A stretch of DNA of 64,000 bases from Apium graveolens (taxonomy: Eukaryota > Streptophyta > Magnoliopsida > Apiales > Apiaceae). How positions within the stretch are numbered: the stretch's first letter is position 1; each line of letters opens with the position of its first letter. The notes beneath the pieces are model-generated. The model did not search any database. It was not told where the DNA came from and saw only the letters and a list, made by a program, of their open reading frames with translations. Positions 32,766 to 47,099 of this stretch are shown here, piece after piece. The DNA lies in assembly GCF_009905375.1 (NCBI RefSeq), contig NC_133647.1, forward strand, positions 171,226,790 to 171,290,789, read 5' to 3'. Both the position numbers and the translations under genes were made by a program.

Positions 32766-34599
32766 CCATATATAATTTCTCGAGTATTTAAGTTAAAATT
32801 AGACCAACTGTATGATGATATCAAGAATAAAAATAGATTTGGAAAGTGTATTTCAGGTATTATATTGTATATAACAATGTCATTATTAGTATATGGATTC
32901 GCATTTGCTAAAATTTTATGTCTATGTATATTGTTTGATAAGATCTTCATGACATGCAGTGATGTACTTCGTGGAGTATCAGAAAAGAGGTTTACCACAC
33001 GCTCATATGCTAATTTGGTTGGATCCTGCTGTGAAGTCAAGATTGAATAAAGACATTGATAAATTTATATCTGCTGAAATTCCAAATGAAGTAGATGACC
33101 CATATGGTTATGCTACAGTTAAGCAATATATGATACATGGACCTTGCAGTGTTGAATTCAACAAGTCACCGTGTATGAAAGATAATATTTGTACTCACGG
33201 ATTTCCTAAAAAGTAAGATTACTTCACTACATCTACAAGTTTTATTAAAATTATTGAGATGCATCATATGTTAATTTGTATTTAAAATTTTTAATTTAGT
33301 TATTGTGCAAGTACAATGTTCGACGAATTTGGATTTCCCATATACAAGAGAAGGAAAACTATGAACACAGTCAAAGTTCGAAAAGCTGAGCTGGATAACA
33401 GATGGGTTGTTCCATATAACCGGGATTTGATAGTTCAATATCAATTTCATATCAATCTTGAAGTATGTAACCATGGTTGATGCATTAAATACCTGTTCAA
33501 ATATTGTTTGAAGGGACCTGATCGTGCTACTGTGATGATTCAATCCTCTGAAAATAATGGAATCGAAAAGGAGAAGGGTAGGAATGAAATTAAAATAATA
33601 TTTGGATAGCAGGTATATCATCAACCTTATATCCAGTTACAACAATTTTTTCATTATATATAATTCTAAGAAGATAAAGAAACAGTATATCTAAATATAT
33701 TATTAATTAATATTATTACATATTACATATAATTCCATATTTGTGATATGCATATATTAAGTTCGTTGTCTTAAAAAACCTACCAGTTGGTAAATGTCAG
33801 TACAGCTTTAAGTAGTATGAAAGATATGCATATTGATTTGTAACCTTAAGAGCAACATCCAACTTATTTTTTTTATAATGAATATTGTTACATTACAGGT
33901 ATGTGTGTGGTGCTGAAGTCGCCCATAGAATTTTCGGATTTGATATACATCATCGAAGTATATCTGTTGAAAGTTTATCCTTTCATTTGTCGAATGAAAA
34001 GTATGTTATATTTAACGATAATGACAATTTGGAAAAAGTTTGCAGAAGAGCAGAACTAAAAAATAGCAAGTGAGAAGCCTTTTTCCAATTGTGCCGAGAT
34101 TTTTCGGAGGCTAAAGTATATACCTATCAAGAAATTCCTGAGCATTTTGTGTGGGATTCAGGAGAATGTGCTTGGAGGATTAGAAAAAAAGGAAATCGAA
34201 TTGGTCGATTGAATTCATCACATTATTCTACTGGAGAATTGTGGTACCTTCGAAGTTACTTTCTCAAGTGAGAGGACCTAAATTCTTTAATGACGTACGA
34301 ACTGTAGATGGTGTAAAATATAATACATTCCAAGAAGCGTGTGGTGCTTTAGGTCTACTCAATGATGATAACGAATGGAATGAAGCTATTAAGGAAAATG
34401 TTGACACTGCAATGCCACACCAGTTGCGAACCCTTTTTGTCCATATAATTGTGAATTGCCAAGTTGGTGATGTCTACAAATTATTTTTAACACACTGGAG
34501 TTGCATGTCTGATGACATCTTATTGAAACAGAGAAATGTTACTGGGCGTCATAATTTGGAACTGAGTGAAGAAGAACTGAAATACTACACTCTTGGGGG
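32766..34599 (+). pseudogene. Helitron Rep, C-terminal half (HUH endonuclease)
   Basis: Exons 32766-32856 (SRVFKLKLDQLYDDIKN), 32960-33212, 33300-33577 and 33899-34599, with GT-AG type borders. The HUH motif is intact as GLPHAHMLIW (exon 2), and the catalytic-tyrosine segment reads IKYLFKYCLKGPDRA (exon 3), so both Tyr are present. Damage: TGA at 33478-33480 just before the Tyr motif, TGA near 34072, and a frameshift near 34250 (GELWYLR then KLLSQVRGPKFF in another frame). Rep nicks and joins single strands during rolling-circle transposition. The continuation of 18113-19507 across SIRE-A is clear from the motif order. Confidence 0.88.
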
Positions 34600-34706
34600 T
34601 ATAATATATATAATGCTTTTCTCTTTTAAATAATGTTGTATAGTACAAGCAAGTATATTCTATGTTTTAAATTTGTCAATATCATGATGGAAAATTGTTT
34701 TTGCAG

Positions 34707-36349
34707 AGATAGAACATTTGCTGAACTCAATTGGACGATCATTGAAGAATTATCCTACCATTCCAATGCCACCTGCAAAATTCCTGGACAGATGCAAAAA
34801 TAAATTTGTCTTGGAAGAGACAAACTATTATCGGAAAGAAATGTTGCAACAGCATGAACAATTGGTATCTAATCTAAATGAGGAACAGAAGAATGTTTAT
34901 GAAGCAATCCTTAATTCTGTTGACAAAAATGATGGTGGTTTCTTTTTTGTTTACAGAAGTGGATGTTGTGGAAAAACTTACCTCTGGAATACACTTATTA
35001 CAAAACTCAGGTGAGAGAAGAAAATTGTGCTACCTGTCGCATCATCGGGAATTGCTGTTACTCTATTGCCTGGAGGCAGGACCGCACATTCTCGATTTAA
35101 AATTCCTTTAAAATTGGATGAAGAGTCATCATGTTCTATTCCTCATAATTCTGATATTGCGAAATTTATTAAAGAGACAAGGCTTATTATCTGGGATGAA
35201 GCACCGATGCAGAACAGGTTTGCCTTTGAATGTTTAGATCGTTCATTATGTGATATAATGAGGTCTGTCAGTCCAGATAGATATAACAAGCTTTTTGGTG
35301 GCATCACTATAGTATTAGGCGGTGATTTTCGTCAAATATTACCAGTGATTACCAAAGGATCTAGAAGTGATATTGTTCACTCATGTATATCTAGGTCTTC
35401 ATTATGGTCTGCCTGTCAGTTATACATCTTAAAGGAAAATATGCGACTGTGCAAAGGAAGTTCAGAACTGCAGAAACGTCATATTGAGCATTTTAGTAGG
35501 TGGGTTCTTGATATTGGTGATGGTAATATTCCGCATATTGATGAAAGCAGTTCACACGATATATTCAGAACTATCAAAATCCCTACAGAATACTATATTG
35601 AATCTAAACAAAGTGATGTTAACCAACTCCTTGATGCTATTTTTCCAGATTTGTTGCATCGTTATACTCAAGTTGGATATTTGTGTGAGCGTGCTATTTT
35701 GACTCTAACGAATAAAGTAGTTGATCATGTTAATAATCTTATATTGGATAAGGTTCCAGGCGAGTCATTTACGTATCATAGTTCTGATTCAGTGCAAAGT
35801 CCTGTTGGTTGTTATGATAACCTTACGTCTGCTTTTCCAGTAGAATACCTAAACTCTATTAAGTTGCCTGGCCTTCCTGCACACAACTTAATTTTGAAGG
35901 AAGGTGTTGTTGTTATGCTTCTAAGGAATCTCAATCAAATCATTGGTCTCTGCAATGGAACTCAGATGATTGTTAGGAAATGTCATAAGAACACCGTAAT
36001 TTTTGAAATAATTGGTGGAATCCACAGTGGAATAAAACACTTGATTCCAAGGATTGAGCTATGTCCTACATATACGAATTTGCCTTTCAATTTGGTGCGG
36101 TTACAATTTCCATTACAGGTTTGTTTTGCAATGACAATAAACAAAGCTCAGGGTCAGTCACTTGACCGTGTTGGACTCTACTTTCCAGAAGCAGTTTTTT
36201 GCCATGGACAGTTGTATGTTGCGGTGAGCCGTGTAACCTCGCCTGAAGGTCTTACGTTCTTCATTGAAAACTCGCAGGGAGGAACATGCAGTGTTATAAA
36301 TAATATTGTTTACGAAGAAGTTTTTTATGATTTGTTACCTTATGAGTAA
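34707..36349 (+). pseudogene. Helitron Pif1-like helicase domain
   Basis: Exon follows TTTTTGCAG. Motifs in order: LNEEQKNVYEAIL (Q-motif region); Walker A degraded to RSGCCGKTYLW (family G-x-G-G-T-G-K-T; Lys and Thr kept); TGA at 35012-35014; [24 protein letters not shown] (motif Ia); Walker [20 protein letters not shown] (motif III); [51 protein letters not shown] (motif V); YVAVSRV (motif VI). Ends TAA 36349. The 5'-3' helicase would unwind the donor strand. The broken P-loop and the stop make it inactive. Confidence 0.93.
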
Positions 36350-38130
36350 ACATGGTTTATTGGAATTTAATTACTAAGTTTTAGTTTAATAAGATTATTT
36401 CCTTAAAGTTTATGATGGAGATTATTTTGTATGTTTAATGTATGTCAAACCAAAATGGAGTGATAATTATTTTTTTTACTTAATCAATATAAAAAATCAG
36501 CTTTTACCAATATTATAATGTTAATTCCAGAAACGTGTTTCAAAAATGCATAAAATTATATTGTTAATAAATATAATGATTCTAACCTAGATCGTACAGG
36601 TAAAATTTAGTAAATATGTAAATACAAAATCAAGAAAAAATAATAATATTTTCAAAATTTTATTTCCATTATATTTGGTATTTGTACAAAATATAGTAAT
36701 AGATTTCACCTGACCAGCACACCAATGTTGTCACACGCTTTTTATTTTATTGGTACTTCATAAAAAAAATCTAAAGATTGCATGTGTCATCTACCATTTG
36801 TTCCAATTGATTTCGCTAAAAATCATGGATTTCAAAAGTTTAACGACTGTAAATAAGATCATAACAATAATTATGATTAAATAGTAATAATTCTTTTAAG
36901 CATAAAATATTTTTTGTATCTGTACTTGATAAAAAAATAAAATAAAAGATTTCATGTGTGCTTTACACTATAGTTTCATAATGTTAAAATAATTATTATT
37001 ATATGGTTAATGTATGTCGAACCAAAATGGATAGGTAAATAAATTATTTTACTTAATCAATATAATTAAATCAACGTTTAACAATACTCAACAATTTTAA
37101 CGATTCTACCCAAGATAATACTAATAATTATGACTAAATAGTACTAGAAATTTTTGCAATAGGTTATTCTAGGTATTGTATTCATACAAAATAAAAAGTA
37201 AAAGTTTTAATATGTGCCCTATACGTCATTCCTTAATTAATTTGTTTTTACTTTGGGAGATAACAATTCGATACTTTAGGGGTAAATTTGAAAATATATG
37301 ACTATAATTAGGATGATTAACATGTGTAGTCGTGGAAAATCGACAACTAACTCACAACTACTTTCCAAAAAAACCCCAATTTATCAAATACGATGTTTCT
37401 AACAATGGAGGACTACAGTAAATTTCATTTAATTTTGAAAAAGTAAAAGAAATTTTTTAAAATTATTTTAAGAATTATGACGGTGTATTTAGTATTGATA
37501 CAAAATGAAAGTAAAAGATTTCATGTATGCTCTACACTTCATTCCTTACTTATTATAATAATTCTTTAAAAAATATTATCTTGGTGTTTATTTAAGTAAT
37601 TGGCAGTTTGTATCGATATGATTTCAACAACTCAATAATTGATATAGGAAATCAAAGAAAATTGAGAAATAAAACTTAATTACTAACCAAAATTAAAACA
37701 AAAATCAATCAGTAAATACTCCTAAATTATATATACAACCATAATATACTCTAACATCATCACCTACTATTTCTCATCTACTACATATCAACTATAACAA
37801 ATTTCAACACTACATGTAATCTGATCTTTATTGAAATATTTCACATAATCAAAAACTGTATATGCATATCTTTTCATATCAAACGTATTATCTTTTTTTA
37901 CATGTAATCAATTCCGTAATTATAGGCCTTTCTTTGATCATAATACAATGTTATAAGAACTGTTGATATGTTTTGTTCTGAAGCTTCTGCAGAAACGCTG
38001 TTTAGGCTAATCTCATAACATTATGGGTTAGTAATCATCCCTGAGTTTATATGATAACTTGCAGCATTAATATTAATGTTATATGTACTGTGCTAATCGT
38101 TAATAATTGCTCACACACTGATTTCATTAT
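36350..38130. repeat. Helitron internal AT-rich spacer with diverged repeats
   Basis: No gene. A unit resembling GTAAAAGATTTCATGTATGC plus TCTACACTTCATTCC recurs loosely near 36690, 36940, 37197 and 37508, and a second unit (ATGTATGTC.AACCAAAATGGA…TTTACTTAATCAATATA) at 36439-36493 and 37011-37068. The stretch separates the helicase exon from the first RPA-like gene. It looks like an old local tandem duplication. Confidence 0.5.
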
Positions 38131-41100
38131 AGAGCCGGATAACTTCAATTCGCTTTCTTCACTGGATATATACAACACCAATTGCAGAGTAAGAGTCCGT
38201 GTTACAAGATTATGGCCTTCTAACAATAGAGATGGAAAATTCATTGGTTGTAATCTGGTTCTTATCGACGCTTAGGTAAATTGTGTGACAATCATACTTT
38301 TCATTACTTGGATCAACTTCATATTGTTGAATATACAGCCCTGACAGATTTTATTTTGGATTTTCCAGTCTTATCAAATGCATGCTTTTGTTAGGGCGGA
38401 CTTATGGAATGCTCTAGGAAATACTATTGTTGAAGGTCAGATATATGAGATATCTAAATTTCTTATTACGGAAGCATCTGGAAAATTGAGACCTATTCGT
38501 GCTGCACTAAAAATCTTTTTCTCACCTTCAACAATGGTTCGTTTAATTCATAAAAATCATGAAATTAACAACTTACCAACACATAAATTCGACTTTGTGC
38601 AACTGCCTGAGTTAGCCACAAATCCACAACCTTATTTGTCAGATCAAAATTTCGCAATAGGTATTTATATATTGATCGTCACTTAACTTATTCATAAATC
38701 ATATCAAACACTTTGTTGTTTATATTTAAATAAATCATTTTTCAAATGTCATTGGATTAGTTGAAGACCTGGAACCAGCGATGATGAAGAATACGATATT
38801 TTGAGTCAAACCTCTAATAAAATTTAATCTTTGTCATGGCAGGTTATAAAAAATAATTTGCTCATACGACTTGATATACCAATTATACAATTTACTATTT
38901 TAAATTTATAAACTTAATATTTTTTGTAATAACCCCAAAATTTTGAATTTTTTTTGTAACCCTTATGAATAGTGTTTTTGCTGATATTGCTGAATAAGAA
39001 AACTTCTCATGCCACACTATGTAGGGTTTCTTTTATGGATATTCTGAGATTTTATTGGTACTCTATATGATATATAAGTGTATGTAAAGATCGTCAGAAT
39101 CCAAATTTGAACCTTTTGATTTTTTCCGAAAATCCACCAGATATCGAAAGAATTGAGTATAAGGTAACAGGATAAAAAGGATTTAAATTCAAGGATTTTA
39201 ATAGAGGATCATAAAAAGGAATATAATGTATTGAGAAAGGTTAAGGGAACCTAAGTAATAAGATCCCGGGTATGATCCCTCAAACGATAAACGAAAATGA
39301 AAGTTAAGCGAACCGTATAACAGATCAGCGGTCATTAGCCAAATAATTAAAAGCTAATCAAAGAGATTAGTGGGGATGATGTCATCAAACCAATGAGAAG
39401 AGGACAAAGGAGGGAGGGTGACATCACATGGTGACATAAGCATGACCAAGCAAGTGTGTTGTTGGTTGAATTAGAACCACACAAAAGTTACCATGGTAAA
39501 AAAATAATAAAACAAAACAAAACAAATCAAAAAATCAACCAACCAAGCCAACAATTCGTTTTCACCAAAAACACAACATTTTCTCACCTTTCTTCTTCCA
39601 TGCTCTCGGCTTTTTCTTCTTTTCCAAAGCAAGAAAATCAAAAATCAAGTTCCAAGCATTGTTAAATCACAAGGTAATTATCTAAGACTCCTTATGCATA
39701 GTTATGGATATCCTATAAGTTTGAGCTCCTAAATCATTCACAATCTCTTCCTAAAAATCATGGAAGAAGATGGTGAATAGTGTTTTTCAAGAACTAAATT
39801 TTTTGTTCTTGAAGTTTTGTTTAGTTTAAGCTTGGATAAGGACTTTAAGGGTGATTCCAAGCCATTCTCTTGATTCTCCACTCTCCAAGGAAGGTATAAC
39901 CCCACCAAACCCTAACTTTATTTGAGTAATTAGGTTTAGTTTTGTTGATTTTAATTCATGGGAGGCTTGCTTGTTGTGAATGTAGAGTTTAGTTAGTTTT
40001 GTGAAGTTTTGGAGTGGTAATTCTTGGATTGTTGATTAATGAACTGAAGTGTAGTTAAATTCAAGTTTAAGAATAAGTATAAATTATTAATGTTGAGTGT
40101 TGGAGCTGTTATGATGTAGTATGGATGGAGTTTTGATTGGGTTGTGATTGTGGATTGATTGTGGGTTGAATTAGAGTGTTTTAAATTTGGGTAATCGCGT
40201 AAACATAGCCATCGTAATGTCCGATTTACTTTAGGCTGTTTTTGTTCTTAACATTAGGACCCGTTAACTCACTGCTAGGTTTTGACCATTTCCATGATTA
40301 GATAGTTCATGTTACGAGCTTCGTTTTGATATGTAGTTCGTTTGATTCTGATGTACGGTTTAGGAGAAACGGCCGTTTTAAGTAACGACGTTTCGCGAAC
40401 GAATCATTACCCCTCGCCTTACTTTGAAACATAGGTTAAAGACCTAAAAGGACTAATTGGAGTATGAAACATTTATGTAAAGTGTGTTAGGCAGTTGGTA
40501 AGACACTCGTGAAAGAATCGCCTTAAAACTCGTAATGGTTAATTTATTAAAAGTAGTGGAGCCGAGGGTACTCGAGCGACTTAAGAGAATCAGTAAGCGC
40601 AAAGCGAGCATTAGAGTCTAAATTGGTTAAAGTATAGATTTATAAGTGACTTTGGTTTAATTCCAACTTATATGTTGTTTATAGGTTACCAGACTCGTCC
40701 CAAGCCATTTATAACCCCCAGTCGCTCAGGCAAGTTTTCTATCCGTTATACTGTTGTTGTGATGTATACATTTATACATGCATTATCTTGTGATAGATGC
40801 ATAATGGTTACTTAGCAAATTCTTGCGATATATTGTAGCATGTGATATGGTATATATGCATGCATGTTTCGTATTCTTGATACATATATCTGTTGATTCA
40901 GTTGATAATACCTATGCTAGAGATAAGCGGTAATTTGCATATACCCTTAGTATAGGGGACCCAAAGGTGAACTTTTTCTAAAACCGGGAGTCGAGGCTCC
41001 CGAGTATAATATATATATATTTATATATATATGAATAGTTTTCAAAACTATGAATCGAATAAGGTTTATTCGATAACTTTATTTTATTAATGAATATTAT

Positions 41101-43113
41101 CTTGAATATTCATTCGAGGGCTTATGATCCCGTTTATTTTATTATTGAATATTATTTTGAATATTCATTCGAGAGCTTATGACTCCGTTTATTTTATTAA
41201 TGAATATCACTTTGAATATTCATTCGAGGACTTATGACTCCGATTATTTACTAAATAATATTCTTTATTTTATTAAAGAATAATGTGTCGATAATCAAAC
41301 TTACTTTTGATTATTCAAAGAAAGATAATACTTTCGTATAAGTACATCTTTGGTTATTTAAGATTCATTTCAAGTATAATTTTTACAACTTCTACTTCAA
41401 TTATTTTTATAAAGATTATTCTTTATGGGAATATTATTTAAATAATAATATTCAGATATTTTCTAATATATTGGGACTGATTTATTTTATTAAATCAGCA
41501 TTACTCCAAACATTCTTAAAAATGTTTTGCGAGTCTTCAAAATGATTTTAAAAGTTAGAGCGGATCCCAAAACTCATTTTATATTTAAGATCCTCCTTTC
41601 GAAGGGGATTTAAATACTCGCTCAAAACCTGAGGGATCCGGCTCTGTGGTGTGTTTTATATTCGCAACAAGGTTGCTGTCTTGATAAAAGAGTTTTTGAT
41701 TACTTAAGTTAATCCATTAACAGGCATCGCCTGGGAAATATCGGTAAGTTTTCCTTTCCAACTAGACACGACTTCTTGGTGGAGTCATATCAACAAGTTT
41801 CTACTTGGGGAAGGTGAGGACGAGCTTTACGTTTCAGAGTCATGGATTTCATCTGAACTAGGAGTAGCGTAAGTGGTCGAGTGGCGCCGGCCCAGCCTTA
41901 TTATATTGGCCCAAATGGCCTGGAAGTTCCGCAAGACGGTACATTCCTTAGGAGTCCAGTGTTCGGTTGACAAGTAAATCCGACAGGTTCTCCTTTACAT
42001 GTAGAAAATGGTGGGGTTGTACTACTGCGACTGATCATCGTAAGTGGTCTTCCTGGCGCGACAAACTCCCGTAATGAGTTCATCATCCAGTTGGACAATT
42101 CTGCAACACTACCCAGAGCATTTCGATCGAAAGACTACGTATGGGTGGTTTCCGAAGCATTGACAGGATCAAATAGTTTTAATGGTGTTCCCATTGAATG
42201 AAGTATCTCGTAACTTCATTTCCTTTAAAAATATTTCAAAGATTGAATCTATTCAAGTTTTAACTTGTGGTCTCATCTATGGGATGACCTTTTGAAACTT
42301 ATTATACTTTGAACAGTAGTAGTTCAAGTAGATTTCTAAAAATGATATAAGTATAGTGAAGTATTTGGTAACTTCATCCCTTGTTTTTGCTTATATCCAG
42401 TAAGTAATTACCTTACACTTGATAAATGATTCTAGTAAGTTATCCATTTAGATATTTGCATTATTGTTTACACTATATATTATCTTGCGAGCTGTAATGC
42501 TCACTCTTGCTTCATTTCTTCATCACACAACAACAGTTAGGAAAGATGGCCAGACTCAAGCAGACCCAGTGCAAGCGCGTGGGAAGCGTCCCGCGTCTTC
42601 CCGTTGATGTTGTAGCTGCTATAGCTGCAGAGGTAGATCTATTGGTAGATCAGGCATTCTACTTTTGGGAACCAAATATTGTATAATTATAACTTGTGGC
42701 AGATAATGGCAATTAACTGTAAATTTATCAAGTAATCATTTTGGGTTGTAATAACTTTTAAATTGTGGATTCAAGGACTTGTACTTATTTCGATTTCATC
42801 TCTGAGACTATAACGGGTTGTGGTGTGTGTTAGTGTGGGGTCATAGCATAAGGTTAATTATTATTAATTAAGTGAAATGATATTGTGGAAAGAAAGACCG
42901 TGATGACCCGGATTCCCGACCCCGGATCTGGGGGTGTCACATTTTTTAATTAGGTGGTTCACTGTTAAAGTTAATATATGGGGCGAATTAACTGAGAGTA
43001 TGACTCCATTTTATGAAAAACTATTGGAAACACCAGCCGTGGTCATTCTTTCAAGTGCAAAAGTTGGGATGTATAAAGGAAGTCCTTATATTCCAGTAAT
43101 TATTAAAAAGTAG
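38131..43113 (+). pseudogene. Helitron RPA70-like gene 1 (split by solo LTR)
   Basis: Exons: about 38131-38275 (CRVRVRVTRLWPSNNRDGKF), 38369-38660 (MHAFVRADLWNALGNTIVEG… up to a GT donor), about 38761-38800 (EDLEPAMMKN), then beyond the LTR 42954-43113 (FTVKVNIWGELTESM…ETPAVVILSSAKVGMYKG), ending TAG. These are OB-fold segments of the RPA70-like ssDNA-binding proteins carried by plant Helitrons. The first exon ends in TAG right at its donor (38273-38275), and the DBD between 38800 and 38920 is poorly open. The 4-kb solo LTR sits in what was an intron. Confidence 0.82.
38925..42941 (+). mobile_element. Solo LTR of a gypsy (chromovirus-like) family, + orientation
   Basis: 4,017 bp beginning TGTAATAACCCCAAAATTTT and ending GGGGGTGTCACA, flanked by TTTTT on both sides (38920-38924 and 42942-42946; a weak TSD because it is homopolymeric). 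It has no PBS, PPT or coding domain next to it. Its ends match, in reverse orientation, the LTRs of the gypsy element at 49986-62860: GATTCC.GACCCCGG…GGGG.G.CACA at one end and CACACTATGTAG about 100 bp from the other. A solo LTR arises by recombination between the two LTRs of a full element. Confidence 0.85.
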
Positions 43114-45185
43114 TATATGTAATTATAACCTCTGTCGTCTAATTTATTTTACGTGTATTATCTTTACTACCAAGAATTATTACTATCACTAATACTCTAG
43201 CATCAAAAATTTATATCAACGAGGGTTGGGACGAGGTCTTTAATTACAAGCATCGGTATGCAAATACAAAATCTATATATAATTTGTATATCAATACTTT
43301 TCGTTTATAATCAATTGTTAACATTATTGTATCTTCCAGGCTTGATATTTTTGGTTATAATGGTCCTAACAATGATTGATCAATGTTTTCTGGTAATTTT
43401 GTTTTATTTAAATTAGTTTAGTCTAGGCCATGAATGTACACTGTTAAATGTCATATTGCTGCTTCATTTTAAATCTGTTTTTGATATTTTCCGTTGATTT
43501 TGGCAGGAGAAATAGGTGATTAGCTATGCACTTCTTCATCTTTGGATAACTATGCATTACAACAAATTTGCATCAAGAGTCCCAAGTCTCTGCTTCAAAA
43601 TTTTTCATTTACTATCTAAATAAATCGTCAAGTTTAGACATATTTTCTATTTTAAATTTCAAATTTTATGACACAATCTTCAATTTCATCAATGCATTTC
43701 ATATACTTTTATGATGTTAATCAATTGCCTTTGTTTTGATTATGGATGTTTTCATTGAGTTACTATGGTTGCAGGGCATTTAATTTGGAACTGTAACTGT
43801 ATTGCATATCAGACCTGAATATAATCATTCCATTTGTACAATATGTATACTGATATCACAAACAAATTATTAAAACTATTAAAACAATTCTTCTTGCAAC
43901 TTCAATACTCAAATGGGTTAATTATTGACTTTTTCTTCTACTCATAAACAATCGATTCGCAATACTCTTTCATCAGTTTCCTCGAGAAGATGTAATTGTA
44001 GAACATTTACATATGTTAGATAGTTTGTTTAAAAAACAAGTCAATTTACAATTATCTATCTGTTGTTATATGTTTCCTTCAGATTCTTAAACATCATTAA
44101 GTTATGAAATTAACAATGCAATGATGCATGCTTTTGTTATGCAGCATTCTGTAAATACAATTGGCAAATAATATCATAAAAGGAAAAATGTATCAAATGT
44201 CTGTCTTCCGTTGTAAAGAATAATCATAGAATTTTAGATATGTTCCTTCTGCTTTGCGATCATCATTTTTCCAGCAAATGAATATGCTATAGTACATTTT
44301 GGTGATGACTGTATGATTCCCAAACATGTCATTTAAATGCGGCAATTACCAGTCATACTCCACGATGCACAAACTCATAAAAGAGTTCAAACTTCCGTTT
44401 TACACACAATCATATTTGACAATCTTTCCTTATTAATACACGAATATATAAACACTACACAAATTAATTAACACACATACTTTGTTGCAAACAAATACAA
44501 AGGCATTTTTAAGATTATAAGAATTAAGGTAATTATTGAGTCCGGCCAAATTATAATTATAAGATCTTGATCACGCTTGAAAGATATATGGGTAATAACC
44601 TCGATAAATATAATATATGTATCACAGTTCTGAAAGTGATAACTGTTACTGTTAAACATAGCTGATTAAATAAGACTATTACTTGGCTTCACCAAGTTTG
44701 TACACAATCTTAAACAAATTATAAGAATCATAACAGAACATACATGATAAATGTGAAATATATTAAATGTTACAATCTAAGATAACAACCTATTTTTTTC
44801 TTATAAATCACTATATCATAGCCTAAACTAATGTGATATGTTCTAATCGCATTCTCATCTGTTGTATGTCTAAACTAATGGCCTACTATTTTTCTACAAA
44901 TCACTATATCATAGCCTCAATTAATGTGATATGTTTCCACCTTATTCTTATATGTTGTATGCCATGACTGTTTCTTTGCCGCATTACTCTCACAATAGGC
45001 AAATCTCAACTTCTATATAAGTCGTTCTGTTTTCACTCAATAATAAAGTAATTTCCTGAAGCAATATATTATTTTGTATCCAGCTATGTAAGTCATTATC
45101 TCAATAGGTATTAGTTGTAAACTTATATTTTATAACCCATATTCAACATTTATTTCAAGATTCAACTTTGTGTTTGCAGTATAAG
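43114..45185. other. Helitron region between RPA-like genes, no gene recognised
   Basis: AT-rich. A pair of similar segments near 44800-44860 and 44885-44935 (AATCACTATATCATAGCCT, then AATGTGATATGTT) marks a small local duplication. No Helitron 3' hairpin plus CTRR was found. No protein-like frame on either strand. Confidence 0.45.
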
Positions 45186-45921
45186 ATGTCGAGCATGATC
45201 AAGCATTACAGTTTAGATTCTCTGGATGATAAGAAGTATGAATGGAGAATCAAAGTTAGGGTGATTTACATGTGGGACTCTTACAGCACAAGAGGAGATA
45301 AAGAATTTAAAGGCCAGAATATGATGTTGCTGGATGACAAGGTAATTCGTGATTAAAACTAATTGTTATAAACGTTAATTTCAAAGATAAACGTATAATT
45401 CAGTTCATATTATAACATACTTTTCCAAATTATTCTCGAAAAAACAACACAATAGAATACATGCTTTCATATGGCCAAACTATATGGATGAGTTTAAGGA
45501 CACTTTTGAAGAAGGAAAGATATATTCCATTAGAAATTTTTCTGTCAAGACGTACCGCAAGGAATCTCTGAGATGCACTAGAAATGACAAACAAATTTGG
45601 TTTTCCAACTATACCAAAGTAGTAAAGGTTGAAGATGATCAGAAATCAGGAAAGATGATACGTAACATTGAATTCGACTTCTTCGATATTGCTGACATCC
45701 GGGATATTGTTAAGCAGCCAGATAACAACTATCTGATTGGTACGAATATAAATAATACTATTATACAAGTTTTGTTTAATATATTTATACTATAGCAAAT
45801 AAGTAATGTTTTTTTCAATATATTGCATATCTATTATAGATGTTATTGGTGTGCTGAAAGACAGAGATGTTCTTCGTCACTTTATAAACCAGAAAGAAAT
45901 TGAGCAGTGCTCATTTAGATT
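45186..45921 (+). CDS. Second RPA70-like gene, 5' part (cut by SIRE-B)
   Basis: Exon 1, 45186-45341 (MSSMIKHYSLDSLDDKKYEW, then RIKVRVIYMWDSYSTRGDKE), donor AAG|GTAATT. Exon 2, 45456-45739, after ACACAATAG (IHAFIWPNYMDEFKDTFEEG…; ends TTG|GTACG). Exon 3 from 45840 after CTATTATAG (VIGVLKDRDVLRHFINQKEI). All three are open with good splice sites, unlike the damaged first RPA gene. The fold is the N-terminal OB domain of RPA70-like proteins. Sequence differs clearly from gene 1, so it is not a recent duplicate. SIRE-B truncates it at 45922; the rest lies beyond the window. It could be a second Helitron SSB or part of another Helitron. Confidence 0.75.
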
Positions 45922-47039
<1,118 letters not shown>

Positions 47040-47041
47040 AT

Positions 47042-47053
47042 TGGTATCAGAGC
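47042..47053 (+). promoter_or_regulatory. SIRE-B primer-binding site
   Basis: TGGTATCAGAGC, a perfect 12-base match to the plant initiator tRNA-Met complement, starts 2 nt after the LTR. Confidence 0.92.
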
Positions 47054-47099
47054 AAGCTCTTGAAGAACAAAGAGTTTAAAGATCACAACAAACAGCAAG

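Larger units (their letters stand above)
15493..45921 (+). mobile_element. Large degenerate Helitron, multiply interrupted
   Basis: In order on the + strand: AT-hook N-terminal exon, small repeated exons, HUH-endonuclease Rep region, Pif1-type helicase, and RPA-like single-strand-binding genes, all with introns, as in plant autonomous Helitrons. It is interrupted by SIRE-A (19508-32765), a solo gypsy LTR (38925-42941) and SIRE-B (from 45922). Subtracting those insertions leaves about 13 kb of Helitron sequence. Neither terminus (5' TC, 3' hairpin plus CTRR) was identified, so the start given is the first coding exon, and the end is where SIRE-B cuts in. Several stops and a damaged Walker A show that it is dead. 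Confidence 0.85.

Noticed and set aside
32706..33050. 114-codon frame across the SIRE-A LTR/Helitron border
   Set aside because: Chimeric reading through LTR, an exon and an intron; the real exons are 32766-32856 and 32960-33212.
47042..47053. tRNA-Met-like sequence
   Set aside because: Only the 12-nt primer-binding complement; no cloverleaf, so not a tRNA gene. Same for 4952, 20612 and 59632.
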